In this document: one piece after another, positions 7,600-15,119 of the stretch | Layout: each line of letters starts with the position of its first letter | Numbering within the stretch: position 1 is the stretch's first letter | Assembly: GCA_005786775.1 (NCBI GenBank) | Contig: SYDD01000093.1 | Span: 1 to 17,497 of the forward strand | Origin: Opitutaceae bacterium | GTDB taxonomy: Bacteria > Verrucomicrobiota > Verrucomicrobiia > Opitutales > Opitutaceae | Direction of reading: 5' to 3' | Length of the DNA: 17,497 bases | The notes under the pieces: model-generated | Database searches by the model: none | What the model saw: the letters and a program-made list of their open reading frames with translations, nothing else | Told to the model about the DNA's origin: nothing | Program-made: the position numbers and the translations under genes

Positions 7600-8274
7600 A
7601 TGCCGCCCCTCTTGTCCCTCTCCGCCACGTCCCGCGCCACGCCGGTGCTGCTGCTGACCGGTTTTGAGCCTTTCGGCGGGGCATCGAGCAATCCCTCCCA
7701 GGACATCGTGCGTGCGCTGGACGGCAAAGCGGTGGCTGGGCACCGGGTCGCGGGAGCCGTTCTGCCCTGCGTTTTCGGCACGGCGCGCCGCGAACTGAAC
7801 GCGCTGCTGCGGCGGCATCGGCCCGCGGTGGTGGTGTGCCTCGGGGTGGCCGGGGGGCGCGCGGGCGTCACTCCCGAGCGGGTGGCCATCAACCTCGAGG
7901 ACGCGCGGATCCCCGACAATTCCGGCGCGCAACCCCTGGACCGGCCCGTGATCCGGGGCGGACCGGCGGCCTACTGGTCCACGTTGCCGGTCAAGGCGAT
8001 CGTCGCGGCTCTCGAGCGCCACGGGATCCCGGCCTCGGTTTCCCACTCCGCGGGCACCTTCGTCTGCAATCACGTGTTTTATGCCCTGATGCACGCGCTG
8101 CGGCGCCGCCGGGTAAGGGCCGGCTTCATCCACGTTCCGGCCGCCGTGGTCCGCCCCGGTCCGCGCGCGCCCGGCCTGCCGCTCGCCCTCCAGATCCGGG
8201 CCGTGACGCTTGCCTTGGAAGTGAGCGTCCGCCGCAGAACGGATCTGCGGCGGACGGGGGGCAGCGAACACTGA
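7600..8274 (+). CDS. pcp: Pyroglutamyl peptidase I (5-oxoprolyl peptidase)
   Basis: This 224-residue cytoplasmic cysteine peptidase (family C15) removes an N-terminal pyroglutamate from peptides and releases free 5-oxoproline. The fold start LLLTGFEPFGG is at 17-27. The catalytic triad is visible as Glu93 in ERVAINLE, Cys156 in AGTFVCNHVF and His178 in GFIHVP. The Glu-Cys spacing of 63 matches characterised enzymes. The ATG immediately follows the pxpA stop (TGAATG), so the gene is the last of the pxpBC-pxpA-pcp operon. This supplies the substrate for the oxoprolinase encoded upstream. About 12 extra residues precede the usual start, so a later start is possible. The last 15-16 codons overlap a strong hairpin and encode a basic tail (RRRTDLRR) that is not part of the fold core. 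Confidence 0.94.
   Translation: MPPLLSLSATSRATPVLLLTGFEPFGGASSNPSQDIVRALDGKAVAGHRVAGAVLPCVFGTARRELNALLRRHRPAVVVCLGVAGGRAGVTPERVAINLEDARIPDNSGAQPLDRPVIRGGPAAYWSTLPVKAIVAALERHGIPASVSHSAGTFVCNHVFYALMHALRRRRVRAGFIHVPAAVVRPGPRAPGLPLALQIRAVTLALEVSVRRRTDLRRTGGSEH
8226..8256. terminator. 13-bp perfect hairpin in the 3' end of pcp
   Basis: CGTCCGCCGCAGA at 8226-8238 is the exact reverse complement of TCTGCGGCGGACG at 8244-8256, with the loop ACGGA. It lies inside the pcp coding region, ending 16 bp before the stop. It is also 40 bp beyond the stop of the convergent Ig/FG-GAP gene. No T-run follows on either strand, so the terminator call rests on stem strength and location. It may end transcripts from both directions or protect 3' ends. 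Confidence 0.55.
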
Positions 8275-8295
8275 CCGAGCCGGTGTGCGGCGGCC

Positions 8296-10518
8296 TCAGT
8301 TCGCGAGGATCCAGCCGGGATTCTCGCGGCCCAGCGACACCACCACGGGGGTACCCGCGGCCGGCAGCAGCCAGACGAGCCGCTCGCCGGAGACCGGATG
8401 TTCCCAGAGGATGTCGGAACGCCCGTCCCCGTTTACATCGGCGGCGCCAGCGGGTTCCCAGTCCGCGCCGGGGCGTCCGAGACTGGAGCGGCCCAGCGTG
8501 GTGGTGCCGCGCAGGAGCCAGAGCTGGCATTCGCCGGTCAGCAGGTTTTGCAGCAGGAGGTCCGTCGCCCCGTCGGCATTGAAGTCGCCGGCGCCCACGA
8601 TGTCCCACTCGATCGGCAGGGTTTCCAGCGGCCGCATCCCATCGGCCTGGAGGCGGGCGAGCGCGAGCACGAGCCGTTCGCCCGTGGCGCCGTCCTGGAA
8701 GACCAGGTCGGGGAGCCCATCGCCCGTGAAATCACCCGCGGCGGCGAGATGCCAGGTCGCGGGAACGTCCGTCAGCGCGACGGTGCCGAGCTGCTTGGCG
8801 CCGACCAGCAGGTGGATTTCCGCGGCGGCCGCGGTGGGGTTCTGCCAGACCAGATCGCCCTGGCCGTCCCCATTGAAATCCGCCGCCGTGGCCAGGCGCC
8901 AGGACTTCGCCGGAGAGGACAGGCTCCGTTCAGCGGAACGGGTGGTGCCCGAGAGCAACCAGGCCTTGGCCGCCCCACTCGTGAGGTGCTGCAGGACCAG
9001 ATCGGCCCGGCGATCGCCATTGAAGTCGACGCGGAGGGTGTCCGCGAAGCCCCCCACGGGTGCCGCCAGCGTCGTGCCAGCGGCGAGCGTGGTCTGCGAC
9101 TTCGGACCCTTGGTGGACGTGGTCGTCACCTTCAGCACGGCCCCGGCGCTCAGGATCGTGCCGACGGAATTGGACACCTCAACCGAGTAGGTGCCGGCAT
9201 TGGCGGTGGTGACGTTCACCAAGGTGAGGCTGGGGGCCGTGGCACCCGGCAGGTAGGTCTTGGTGACCGTGCGCCCCGACTTGACCTGCACGCACCAGCG
9301 GTAGCTCGGGGCCGGGGTGCCGGTGGCGATCACGTTGAAGGTGACCGTCGCGCCCGCGGACACGGTTTGGCTGGCCGGCTGCGAGGTGATCACCGGGGCC
9401 CCGGGCACGGGACCGACGGTCAGCAGTGCGGTGGCGCTGGTGGTACTGCCCCCGGAGTTCAGGGCGACCACGAAGTAGGCGCCGGCGCTGCCCGTGACCG
9501 CGTTGGCGATCCCATAGGAGGCGGAGGTGGCGCCCGCAATGGGTGCTCCGTCCTTGTGCCACTGGTAGGCCGGCGCCGGGTTGCCCTCGGCCAAAGCGGT
9601 AAAGGCGACGCTGCCGCCTTCGCTCACGTACTGGCTCACCGGCTGCAGGGTAAACACGGGGCTGGTGGGGGGCGGGTTCACGACCAGGACCGCGGGCGCG
9701 CTGGTGGCGGTGCCGGCAGAGTTGGTCGCGGTGACCGTGTACGTGCCCGCATCGGCCAGCGCAGCGGCGGCGAGGGCGAAAGAGGCGTTGGTGGCGCCCG
9801 CGATCGCGGTGCCATCACGCCGCCACTGGTAGGCCGGGGCCGGGTTGCCCGAGGCGGCCGCGGTAAAGGTCACCGTGGCGCCGGCGAAGACCGTCTGCCC
9901 GACGGGCTGCAGGGTGAACGCGGGCGCGGTGAGCGGTGGATTCACCACCAAGACGGCGGGCGCGCTGGTGGCGGTGCCGACCGAGTTGGTGGCGGTGAGG
10001 ACGTAACTGCCGGCGTCCGCGGCGGCCACAGTGGCAATCGTGCAGGTGCTCGCCGTCGCTCCCGGGAGCGGGACGCCGTCCTTGAACCATTGCACCGTCG
10101 GCGTCGGGGATCCCGTGGCTGCGCCGGAGAAACTCACGCTCGCGCCCGCGAAGACGGTCTGGCTCGAGGGCGAGGCCGTGATCACCGGGGCGGTGTCCAC
10201 CGCGGCGATCGTGAGGATCGCGGCATCGGAGAGCGTGGCCCCGAGGGTGTTGCGGACCTCCGCCTGGTAGGTGCCGGCGTCCGCCGTCGTCGCGCCGTTG
10301 ACGAGGTGGCTGGCCGCGGTGGCACCCGGCAGCTCCAGGCCGTCCTTGAACCAGCGGTAGGCGAAGGGCTGAGCGCCCTCCGCCGTGACCGAAAACGTGA
10401 CCGACTGACCGGGCGCGGCGGTGGCCGTCAGCGCCCGCAGCGGCAGGGAGACAACGAGCAGCAGGAGCCCTTGGAGCACAAGGGGCGAGGCGGCGAAGCG
10501 AGAACGGTTGGTGTTCAT
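8296..10518 (-). CDS. Secreted protein with five Ig-like domains and five FG-GAP/VCBS repeats
   Basis: This 740-residue protein has an N-terminal signal sequence (about 1-30, hydrophobic core LVLQGLLLLVVSLPL). Five I-set-like Ig domains span about residues 30-465. Their core tryptophans are at 56, 144, 232, 320 and 408. Each domain has an [DSN]AG[TSA]Y tyrosine corner. The canonical disulfide cysteines are absent. Residues 489-740 hold five FG-GAP/VCBS units, each with a calcium-loop pattern such as DFNGDGQGD; the loop starts are at 498, 547, 596, 645 and 694. Such proteins are exported, and those studied act in adhesion or carbohydrate binding, but no ligand can be named here. No PEP-CTERM, autotransporter barrel or sortase signal is visible at the C-terminus, which ends GWILAN. 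The gene stands alone, convergent with pcp. Confidence 0.88.
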   Translation of the reverse strand: MNTNRSRFAASPLVLQGLLLLVVSLPLRALTATAAPGQSVTFSVTAEGAQPFAYRWFKDGLELPGATAASHLVNGATTADAGTYQAEVRNTLGATLSDAAILTIAAVDTAPVITASPSSQTVFAGASVSFSGAATGSPTPTVQWFKDGVPLPGATASTCTIATVAAADAGSYVLTATNSVGTATSAPAVLVVNPPLTAPAFTLQPVGQTVFAGATVTFTAAASGNPAPAYQWRRDGTAIAGATNASFALAAAALADAGTYTVTATNSAGTATSAPAVLVVNPPPTSPVFTLQPVSQYVSEGGSVAFTALAEGNPAPAYQWHKDGAPIAGATSASYGIANAVTGSAGAYFVVALNSGGSTTSATALLTVGPVPGAPVITSQPASQTVSAGATVTFNVIATGTPAPSYRWCVQVKSGRTVTKTYLPGATAPSLTLVNVTTANAGTYSVEVSNSVGTILSAGAVLKVTTTSTKGPKSQTTLAAGTTLAAPVGGFADTLRVDFNGDRRADLVLQHLTSGAAKAWLLSGTTRSAERSLSSPAKSWRLATAADFNGDGQGDLVWQNPTAAAAEIHLLVGAKQLGTVALTDVPATWHLAAAGDFTGDGLPDLVFQDGATGERLVLALARLQADGMRPLETLPIEWDIVGAGDFNADGATDLLLQNLLTGECQLWLLRGTTTLGRSSLGRPGADWEPAGAADVNGDGRSDILWEHPVSGERLVWLLPAAGTPVVVSLGRENPGWILAN
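8299..9054 (-). repeat. Five tandem FG-GAP/VCBS units, period 147 bp
   Basis: The Asp that opens each calcium-loop motif recurs at residues 498, 547, 596, 645 and 694, a constant 49-residue (147-bp) spacing. Each unit follows the scheme W-x(4-8)-D-[FV]-[NT]-x-D-x(3)-D-[LI]-[LV]-x-[QE], then a WLL-like strand. The first unit lacks the Gly of the DG pair (DFNGDRRAD). Confidence 0.8.
9124..10431 (-). repeat. Five tandem Ig-domain repeats, period 264 bp
   Basis: The core tryptophan codons recur every 88 residues (264 bp) four times without a single-residue drift. At DNA level, the block GCGGGCGCGCTGGTGGCGGT at 9692-9711 recurs 264 bp later at 9956-9975, within a longer 24-bp identity. The last unit carries about 8 extra residues after its tryptophan. 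The pattern indicates amplification by duplication within the gene. Confidence 0.8.
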
Positions 10519-10771
10519 CGGGAGGGAGGCGGGATTGCCGGTTGGAATTAGCGTTTCTCCCCAACCCCGATGCCGGAATCTGCTTAGGGCGCTAGCCCCA
10601 GCCCCGAGTCCCCCCGATTTGAAATTTCTTTTAAAGATCCACTCCGCCTAGACGTATTCGGATTGCATTAATCGTGTTTAGATGGGTGTGAAACCCCTGA
10701 TTTGCCTGCCTGCTGCCCCTCCGCTGGGTGCAGGTCGGATAGGGTGTTTATCCCGCGGTCCCGATGCTTCC
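10519..10771 (-). promoter_or_regulatory. Intergenic region with AT-rich island, probable promoter of the Ig/FG-GAP gene
   Basis: This 253-bp gap, the longest in the window, separates two same-strand genes. Around 10618-10690 the sequence becomes distinctly AT-rich compared with its surroundings, as expected for a promoter. On the minus strand TTTCAC, 17 bases, then TAATGC is one possible but weak -35/-10 pair. Closer to the start codon, GGTTGG (10540-10545) and CCAACC (10561-10566) could pair across 15 bases in the leader. No strong terminator is visible for the upstream aldo/keto reductase gene. Confidence 0.35.
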
Positions 10772-11806
10772 TCAGGTGTACGCGTGGTAGTCCGCGTGCG
10801 GTCCCCGGTCGCTCAGGTAAAGCGGTTTCCGGGGAAACAGCGGATTGTACTTCTCCGCCAGCGCCCGCAGGGCCCCGAGGTCGGCTGCGGTCGCGGGCTG
10901 GAACGCGCGTCCGGCCACGATCGCCCGCTGGTTCAGGTCGAGGAACGAGGTCGGGATGGCGGTGACCACCGGATCGAGGGACAGCGCGAACTGGATCGCG
11001 CGGTTGATCTCCCCCTGGTCCTCGAGGGCCTTGTACCAGTAGTTGTTCCGCGTCTTCTGCTCCCCCGGTTTCCACGAGCCCGCGGAAATGGGCTTGATCG
11101 AGATCAACGCCGCGCCCGCCTCCCGCGCGAGGCGCAGCACGTCCGGATCGAACTGGTGGGTGTAGTGCTCGATGAAGTTCACCGGGTACATCACCGTCTC
11201 GAAACGATGGAGACGCAGGCATTCCAGAGCCGCCTCCTTGGTGTGCGCGGAAAAGCCAAGCCAGCGCACTTTGCCCTCCTCGCGCGCGCGCACCAGCGTC
11301 TCCATCGCCCCGCCCGGGCCGAAGGCCTCGCGGACGTCCGCCGCGGTGGACATCACGTGCAGCTGGTACAGCTCGAAGTGATCGGTGCCGGCCCGGCGCA
11401 GGGATTGCTCCAGCTCCTCCCGGGCTCCCACCGCGTCACGCCGCTTGGTCTTGCAGGAGAGGAAAAGCTCGTCGCGGGGTAGGCCCTTGAGGGCGGGCCC
11501 GAGCGCGATCTCGGCCCGGCCACTGCCGTAGGACGGCGCGGTGTCGAGGTAGTTCATCCCCTGGTCGAAGGCGGCGCGCACCGCCGCATTGGCCTCCTCC
11601 TGCGGCACGCGGGAAAGGGCGAGCCCTGGGAATCCGATGATGGAGACCGCCTGGCCCGTGCGGCCTAGGATGCGGCGTGGCAGGCCGCTCGGGTGCGTGA
11701 GCAGCCGCCGCGACGGGTCGGCGGGGTCGGCGAACACGGGGTTGAAACCGGCGGCGAGCCCGCCGACGGCGGTACCAAGGGTGCGGAGGAAGTTGCGGCG
11801 TTGCAT
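10772..11806 (-). CDS. Aldo/keto reductase with a Tat signal peptide
   Basis: This 344-residue protein is an aldo/keto reductase, an NAD(P)H-dependent carbonyl reductase family with a TIM-barrel fold. The catalytic tetrad is visible: Asp88 and Tyr93 in YLDTAPSYGSG, Lys119 in SCKTKRR and His150 in LYQLH. The N-terminus MQRRNFLRTLGTAVGGLAAG has twin arginines (Arg3-Arg4), a hydrophobic stretch and an AxA-like end (VFA at 24-26), typical of Tat export of a folded enzyme. The substrate is unknown. The gene starts 8 bp after the stop of the propeller-like protein gene and is probably co-transcribed with it. The ATG at 11806 is chosen because it begins the Tat signal. The frame continues upstream only as noise. 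Confidence 0.9.
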   Translation of the reverse strand: MQRRNFLRTLGTAVGGLAAGFNPVFADPADPSRRLLTHPSGLPRRILGRTGQAVSIIGFPGLALSRVPQEEANAAVRAAFDQGMNYLDTAPSYGSGRAEIALGPALKGLPRDELFLSCKTKRRDAVGAREELEQSLRRAGTDHFELYQLHVMSTAADVREAFGPGGAMETLVRAREEGKVRWLGFSAHTKEAALECLRLHRFETVMYPVNFIEHYTHQFDPDVLRLAREAGAALISIKPISAGSWKPGEQKTRNNYWYKALEDQGEINRAIQFALSLDPVVTAIPTSFLDLNQRAIVAGRAFQPATAADLGALRALAEKYNPLFPRKPLYLSDRGPHADYHAYT

Positions 11807-11814
11807 CGGGAAAA

Positions 11815-14082
11815 TCAGAAGCGCAGACGCCGGGTCGCGGCATTGCCGGCGGCGTCCAGCACGCTCAGCTCGACCGCGTCCGCTCCGGCGGCCCGGTCCA
11901 GCGGCAGCTCGAGGACGAACGTCTCCTCGCGGCCGTCGCGGATGCCGTCCGCCGGCTGGCGCACGCTCTCGCGCAGGCCGTGGTTGAACACAAGGTCCAG
12001 CCCTTCGAGCAGGCTGAGCCGGTCGCGTGCCCGGACGGTGATCACCACGGCATCGCGGCCGCGAACCGCCTCCACGGCGAGGATCTCCGGCGGGCTGTGA
12101 TCCACGATCAGCTCGTCGGTGCCAAAGGTGTGGCTGAGCCGGTCGGCAGCCGGGCGCGGGGCGGTCTCGCTCACCCTCAGCCGCGTCTCGTACGTGCCCT
12201 CGGGGAGGTGGCTGGTCTGGAAACGCACGAAGGGCTCGCGCGTCCCCACGACGACCTCGCGCCACTCGCTCTCGCCGTCGCGGCGGATCGCGAAGGTTGC
12301 CGTGAACGCGTCGCCGTCGGGATCGAGCAGGGTCCACGTCGCCACCCGCGCGCCAGGCACGGCCACGACGGGGCTGCTGGTCAGGTTGGCTCGGCCGCGG
12401 GATTCCTCGCGCGTGGGCTGCTGGAGCTGCCCGAGCGTGTTGGTCGCGGTGGGCGCGGGTTCGGGCGCGGGCAGCAGATCGAGGCCCGGCGGGAGCAACC
12501 GGAACTCCTGCAGTTGGGGCCGCCGGTTCTGGGGCAGGTGGTGGATGGTCGCCCGGTCGATGCTGAAGGGTCCCGTGTGCTCCAGGGTCAGTCGCAGGCG
12601 GAAAGACCGGCCGTGCAATTCGTCCCCCCGCCAGCCGCCGTCCTCCTCGAGGCGCAACGGCGTCCAGTCGCCCCAGCCTTCCGTCTCGTCGCTGCCGAGG
12701 CTGGTGCGGAACTCGACGCGCAGGTCGCTGGCCTTGGCGCCCGTCACCCGGGCGAGGCGCACGGCCCCGAACCGGCCCGGTCCGGGCAACTCCAGCCTTC
12801 GCGTCTCGGCCGACCGCGGTCCAGCCGCCGCGAAATCGATCCACGCCAGCCCGGGCGCGTTGTTGCGGAGCGCGAGGAAACGGCCCGGCCCGGCGGGCAG
12901 GAGGTGGTTGACCTGCGCGGACGCGCTGCCCGGAAAGGTGAGGGAGAGACGCTCCTTCAGGTCGTACCCGACGCATTCGCCCTGCTCGCCGCCCGCGGCC
13001 AGAATGAGGTCCCCGTGGCGCGCGATGCGGTAGAGCGCGAGATTGGCGCGGGTCGACAGCACCTCCGGCAGCCCGCGCGGCGGCACGCGCACGAGGGCGC
13101 TGCGGCCGGTGAACCGCACCGGCGTCGCGGGCGGCGGCAACGGGTCGCGCGGCGGCTCGGCGCCCGGGCGCGCGGGATTCGCGGCGGGCGACGGCGGCGG
13201 GCTGGAGGCCGTGGTCATCCTCGACTCCTGCGAGGACGGGGCGAAGACCACCGTCGCGAACAGCTCGCCATCGGGGCCCGCCAGCAGGTCGGTCACCTCC
13301 GCCTCGCTGTTCTCGAACAGGAGCCGCGGCGTGCCGCCCTCGGGGTCCGGCCCGGGCTCGGCCGGGAACGCGTAGAGGTTGCCCCGCGGGGCCGAGCCCG
13401 CCGCGATGCGGCCGTCCGAAAGGCGCGCGAGCCGCCGCACGTTCCGGTCGCGGATCTGGCCGAAGAGAGTGACGCCTCGCGCCGCGAGTGCCGCCGTCCC
13501 ATTGGCCTCGGTCTCCCCGCCGGTCGTCGCGGCGAGGCGGGCGAGATCGACGCGGTAGATCCGGCCGGGATTGCCCGTTGCCGCGAGCACGATCCCGCCG
13601 TCCAACGGAAGCAGGTCCAGCACCGAGTCGGCGGGCAGGCGCACGCGGGCCGTGATCTGGCCCTCCCGCACCAGGCAGAGCAGGCCGCCGGGCGACGTGC
13701 CGGCGAGCAGCGCGCCGTCCGCGATCCGGTGCAGGGCCAGCACCTGGGTGTCGGGCAACCGCGTCACCTCGCGGCTCGTGAAGCCGGTGCCGTCCGCGGC
13801 GAGGGTCACCTCGTGCAGGGCGCCATCAGGGCCGGTGCCGAGGAACCAGCGTTCCGGCGTGTCGCCGGGCGCTAGGGCCCAGAGGAGGGGAGCGGGGGCG
13901 GTGCCGTTCAGGTCGGTGAAGACGGGTCCGGGCACGAGACGCCCGTCGGCGCGAGTGGCGAGGCCGCGGAGCCGTCGGCTGGGCACGTCGCGATGGAAGT
14001 CCACCTCCAGTTTCCGCGAAAGCGGTTCGGCGGCGTGGCCGGTGAGGGCGAGGCAGGCGAGGAGCAGCGGGCGGGACAACAC
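11815..14082 (-). CDS. Secreted beta-propeller-like protein with C-terminal Ig/FnIII-like region
   Basis: This is a 755-residue exported protein of unknown function. The N-terminal LLLACLALTGHA|AEP is a signal peptide. Blade-like repeats of the form G[TS]xPxGxL follow: LGTGPDGALHEV (81-92), LAGTSPGGLLCLV (126-138), LAATGNPGRIYRVD (166-179), AAGSAPRGNLYAF (227-239) and LAAGGEQGECVGYD (361-374). A proline-rich stretch (about 285-320) looks like a long loop. Residues 430-515 and 570-755 appear to be beta-sandwich domains, with LDPDGDAFTATFAIRRDG (586-603) and VDHSPPEILAVEAV (660-673). No ATG lies in frame near the signal peptide. GTG at 14082 is the best start, with TTG at 14079 as an alternative. 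It forms a likely operon with the aldo/keto reductase and is divergent from the exonuclease gene. The propeller call is by eye. Confidence 0.7.
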   Translation of the reverse strand: MLSRPLLLACLALTGHAAEPLSRKLEVDFHRDVPSRRLRGLATRADGRLVPGPVFTDLNGTAPAPLLWALAPGDTPERWFLGTGPDGALHEVTLAADGTGFTSREVTRLPDTQVLALHRIADGALLAGTSPGGLLCLVREGQITARVRLPADSVLDLLPLDGGIVLAATGNPGRIYRVDLARLAATTGGETEANGTAALAARGVTLFGQIRDRNVRRLARLSDGRIAAGSAPRGNLYAFPAEPGPDPEGGTPRLLFENSEAEVTDLLAGPDGELFATVVFAPSSQESRMTTASSPPPSPAANPARPGAEPPRDPLPPPATPVRFTGRSALVRVPPRGLPEVLSTRANLALYRIARHGDLILAAGGEQGECVGYDLKERLSLTFPGSASAQVNHLLPAGPGRFLALRNNAPGLAWIDFAAAGPRSAETRRLELPGPGRFGAVRLARVTGAKASDLRVEFRTSLGSDETEGWGDWTPLRLEEDGGWRGDELHGRSFRLRLTLEHTGPFSIDRATIHHLPQNRRPQLQEFRLLPPGLDLLPAPEPAPTATNTLGQLQQPTREESRGRANLTSSPVVAVPGARVATWTLLDPDGDAFTATFAIRRDGESEWREVVVGTREPFVRFQTSHLPEGTYETRLRVSETAPRPAADRLSHTFGTDELIVDHSPPEILAVEAVRGRDAVVITVRARDRLSLLEGLDLVFNHGLRESVRQPADGIRDGREETFVLELPLDRAAGADAVELSVLDAAGNAATRRLRF

Positions 14083-14169
14083 GGGGGCAGTCCGCGCGGC
14101 GCGGCGCCCGAAGGCAAGCCGGTGCAGCGCCGCGTTGACCGGGCCCCCGGCAACGTGTGGGGTCGCGGG

Positions 14170-15108
14170 ATGGCGAAATGGCTGCTCGTGGATGGCTTCA
14201 ATCTGGCTTACCGGTGCTTTCACGCCCTGCCGGAACTCACCCGCGCCGACGGCTTCCCCACCGGCGCCCTGCATGGCTGGGTGAAGTCGCTCTGGAAACT
14301 CGCCGATCAAGAGGCGCCCGACGCTACGCTGGTGTTCTTTGACCGGGGCGAATCCGCCGAGCGGGTGGCGCTCCACGCGGCCTACAAGGCCCAGCGTGCT
14401 CCCATGCCCGAGGCGCTGCGGGCGCAGATCGATCCGATCCGGGAGCTTACTCGGGCGATGGGGCTGGCGGGCATCGAGCAGGAGGGCGTCGAGAGCGACG
14501 ACCTCCTCGCGGCGGAGGCCGTGCGGCTGGCCGAGCAAGGGCACGACGTGGTCATTGTGAGCAGCGACAAGGATTTCGCCCAAGTAGTCGGGCCCCGGAT
14601 CTCGATTCTACTACCGCCTCCATCGGCCGCCCCCAAGCTTGGCTGGCGCCGGCTCGATGCCGCCGGGGTGGTGGAAAAGTTCGGGGTCCCCCCCGAGCGC
14701 ATCGCCGACTACCTCGCCCTGGTCGGGGACACGGCGGACAACATCCCCGGCATCGAGGGCGTGGGCCCGAAGACGGCCGCCAAGTGGTTGGCCGAATGCG
14801 GTTCCCTCGACGCGGTGATCGCCCGGGCCGGGGAACTACGGCCGGAGCGCTTCCGCCCCGTCGTGGCGGAGGCGGCGGACCGGCTGCGGTTGAACCGGCG
14901 CCTCACCACTCTCAACCTCGCGCTGCCGCCGGCAGAGCCGACCTGGCGCACGCCACGCCCCGCGGAACTCGTCGCGATGCTCGATACCTACGAGATGCGC
15001 ACGACGGCCGCCGAGGCCCGCCGTCGCCACGGATTGGAGGCTCCGCTGCCCTCTGCGCCTCCCGCCCCGACCGCGCCGCCGGCGCCGATCCAAGGCGAAC
15101 TTTTCTGA
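14170..15108 (+). CDS. Stand-alone 5'-3' exonuclease (polymerase I N-domain/FEN type)
   Basis: This 312-residue protein matches the 5' nuclease domain of DNA polymerase I without any polymerase domain. Such enzymes remove RNA primers and 5' flaps. All expected acidic metal ligands are visible: Asp8 (VDGFN), Asp58 (FDRGES), Glu108, Asp110 and Asp111 (VESDD), Asp133 and Asp135 (SSDKDF), and Asp187 and Asp190 (GDTADN). The YKAQR segment (72-76) corresponds to the basic YKAxR of Pol I. The helix-hairpin-helix part is GIEGVGPKTAAKWL (194-207). After the nuclease, a Pro/Ala-rich tail (about 291-306) ends in IQGELF, which resembles a sliding-clamp-binding peptide. The start MAKWLLVDGFN is at 14170; the longer open frame upstream does not resemble the family. 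The gene is convergent with the response regulator, with 7 bp between the stops. Confidence 0.92.
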   Translation: MAKWLLVDGFNLAYRCFHALPELTRADGFPTGALHGWVKSLWKLADQEAPDATLVFFDRGESAERVALHAAYKAQRAPMPEALRAQIDPIRELTRAMGLAGIEQEGVESDDLLAAEAVRLAEQGHDVVIVSSDKDFAQVVGPRISILLPPPSAAPKLGWRRLDAAGVVEKFGVPPERIADYLALVGDTADNIPGIEGVGPKTAAKWLAECGSLDAVIARAGELRPERFRPVVAEAADRLRLNRRLTTLNLALPPAEPTWRTPRPAELVAMLDTYEMRTTAAEARRRHGLEAPLPSAPPAPTAPPAPIQGELF

Positions 15109-15119
15109 ACCGCGTTCAG
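15105..15119. terminator. Hairpin holding both stop codons of the exonuclease and response regulator
   Basis: CTGAA at 15105-15109 pairs with TTCAG at 15115-15119 around the loop CCGCG. The stem contains the exonuclease TGA (15106-15108) and the response-regulator TGA (15116-15118, minus strand). The geometry is identical to the crcB/ccsA junction. Five base pairs is short and no T-run follows, so function is uncertain. Confidence 0.35.

Noticed and set aside
8398..10551. 717-codon open frame on the plus strand
   Set aside because: It is antisense to the Ig/FG-GAP gene. Its Gly/Arg-rich repeats mirror the repeats of the real gene, and the minus-strand frame has a signal peptide and recognisable domains.
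11980..13875. 631-codon open frame on the plus strand
   Set aside because: It is antisense to the propeller-like protein. The composition is Arg, Gly, Ala and Glu noise with no signal peptide or motif.
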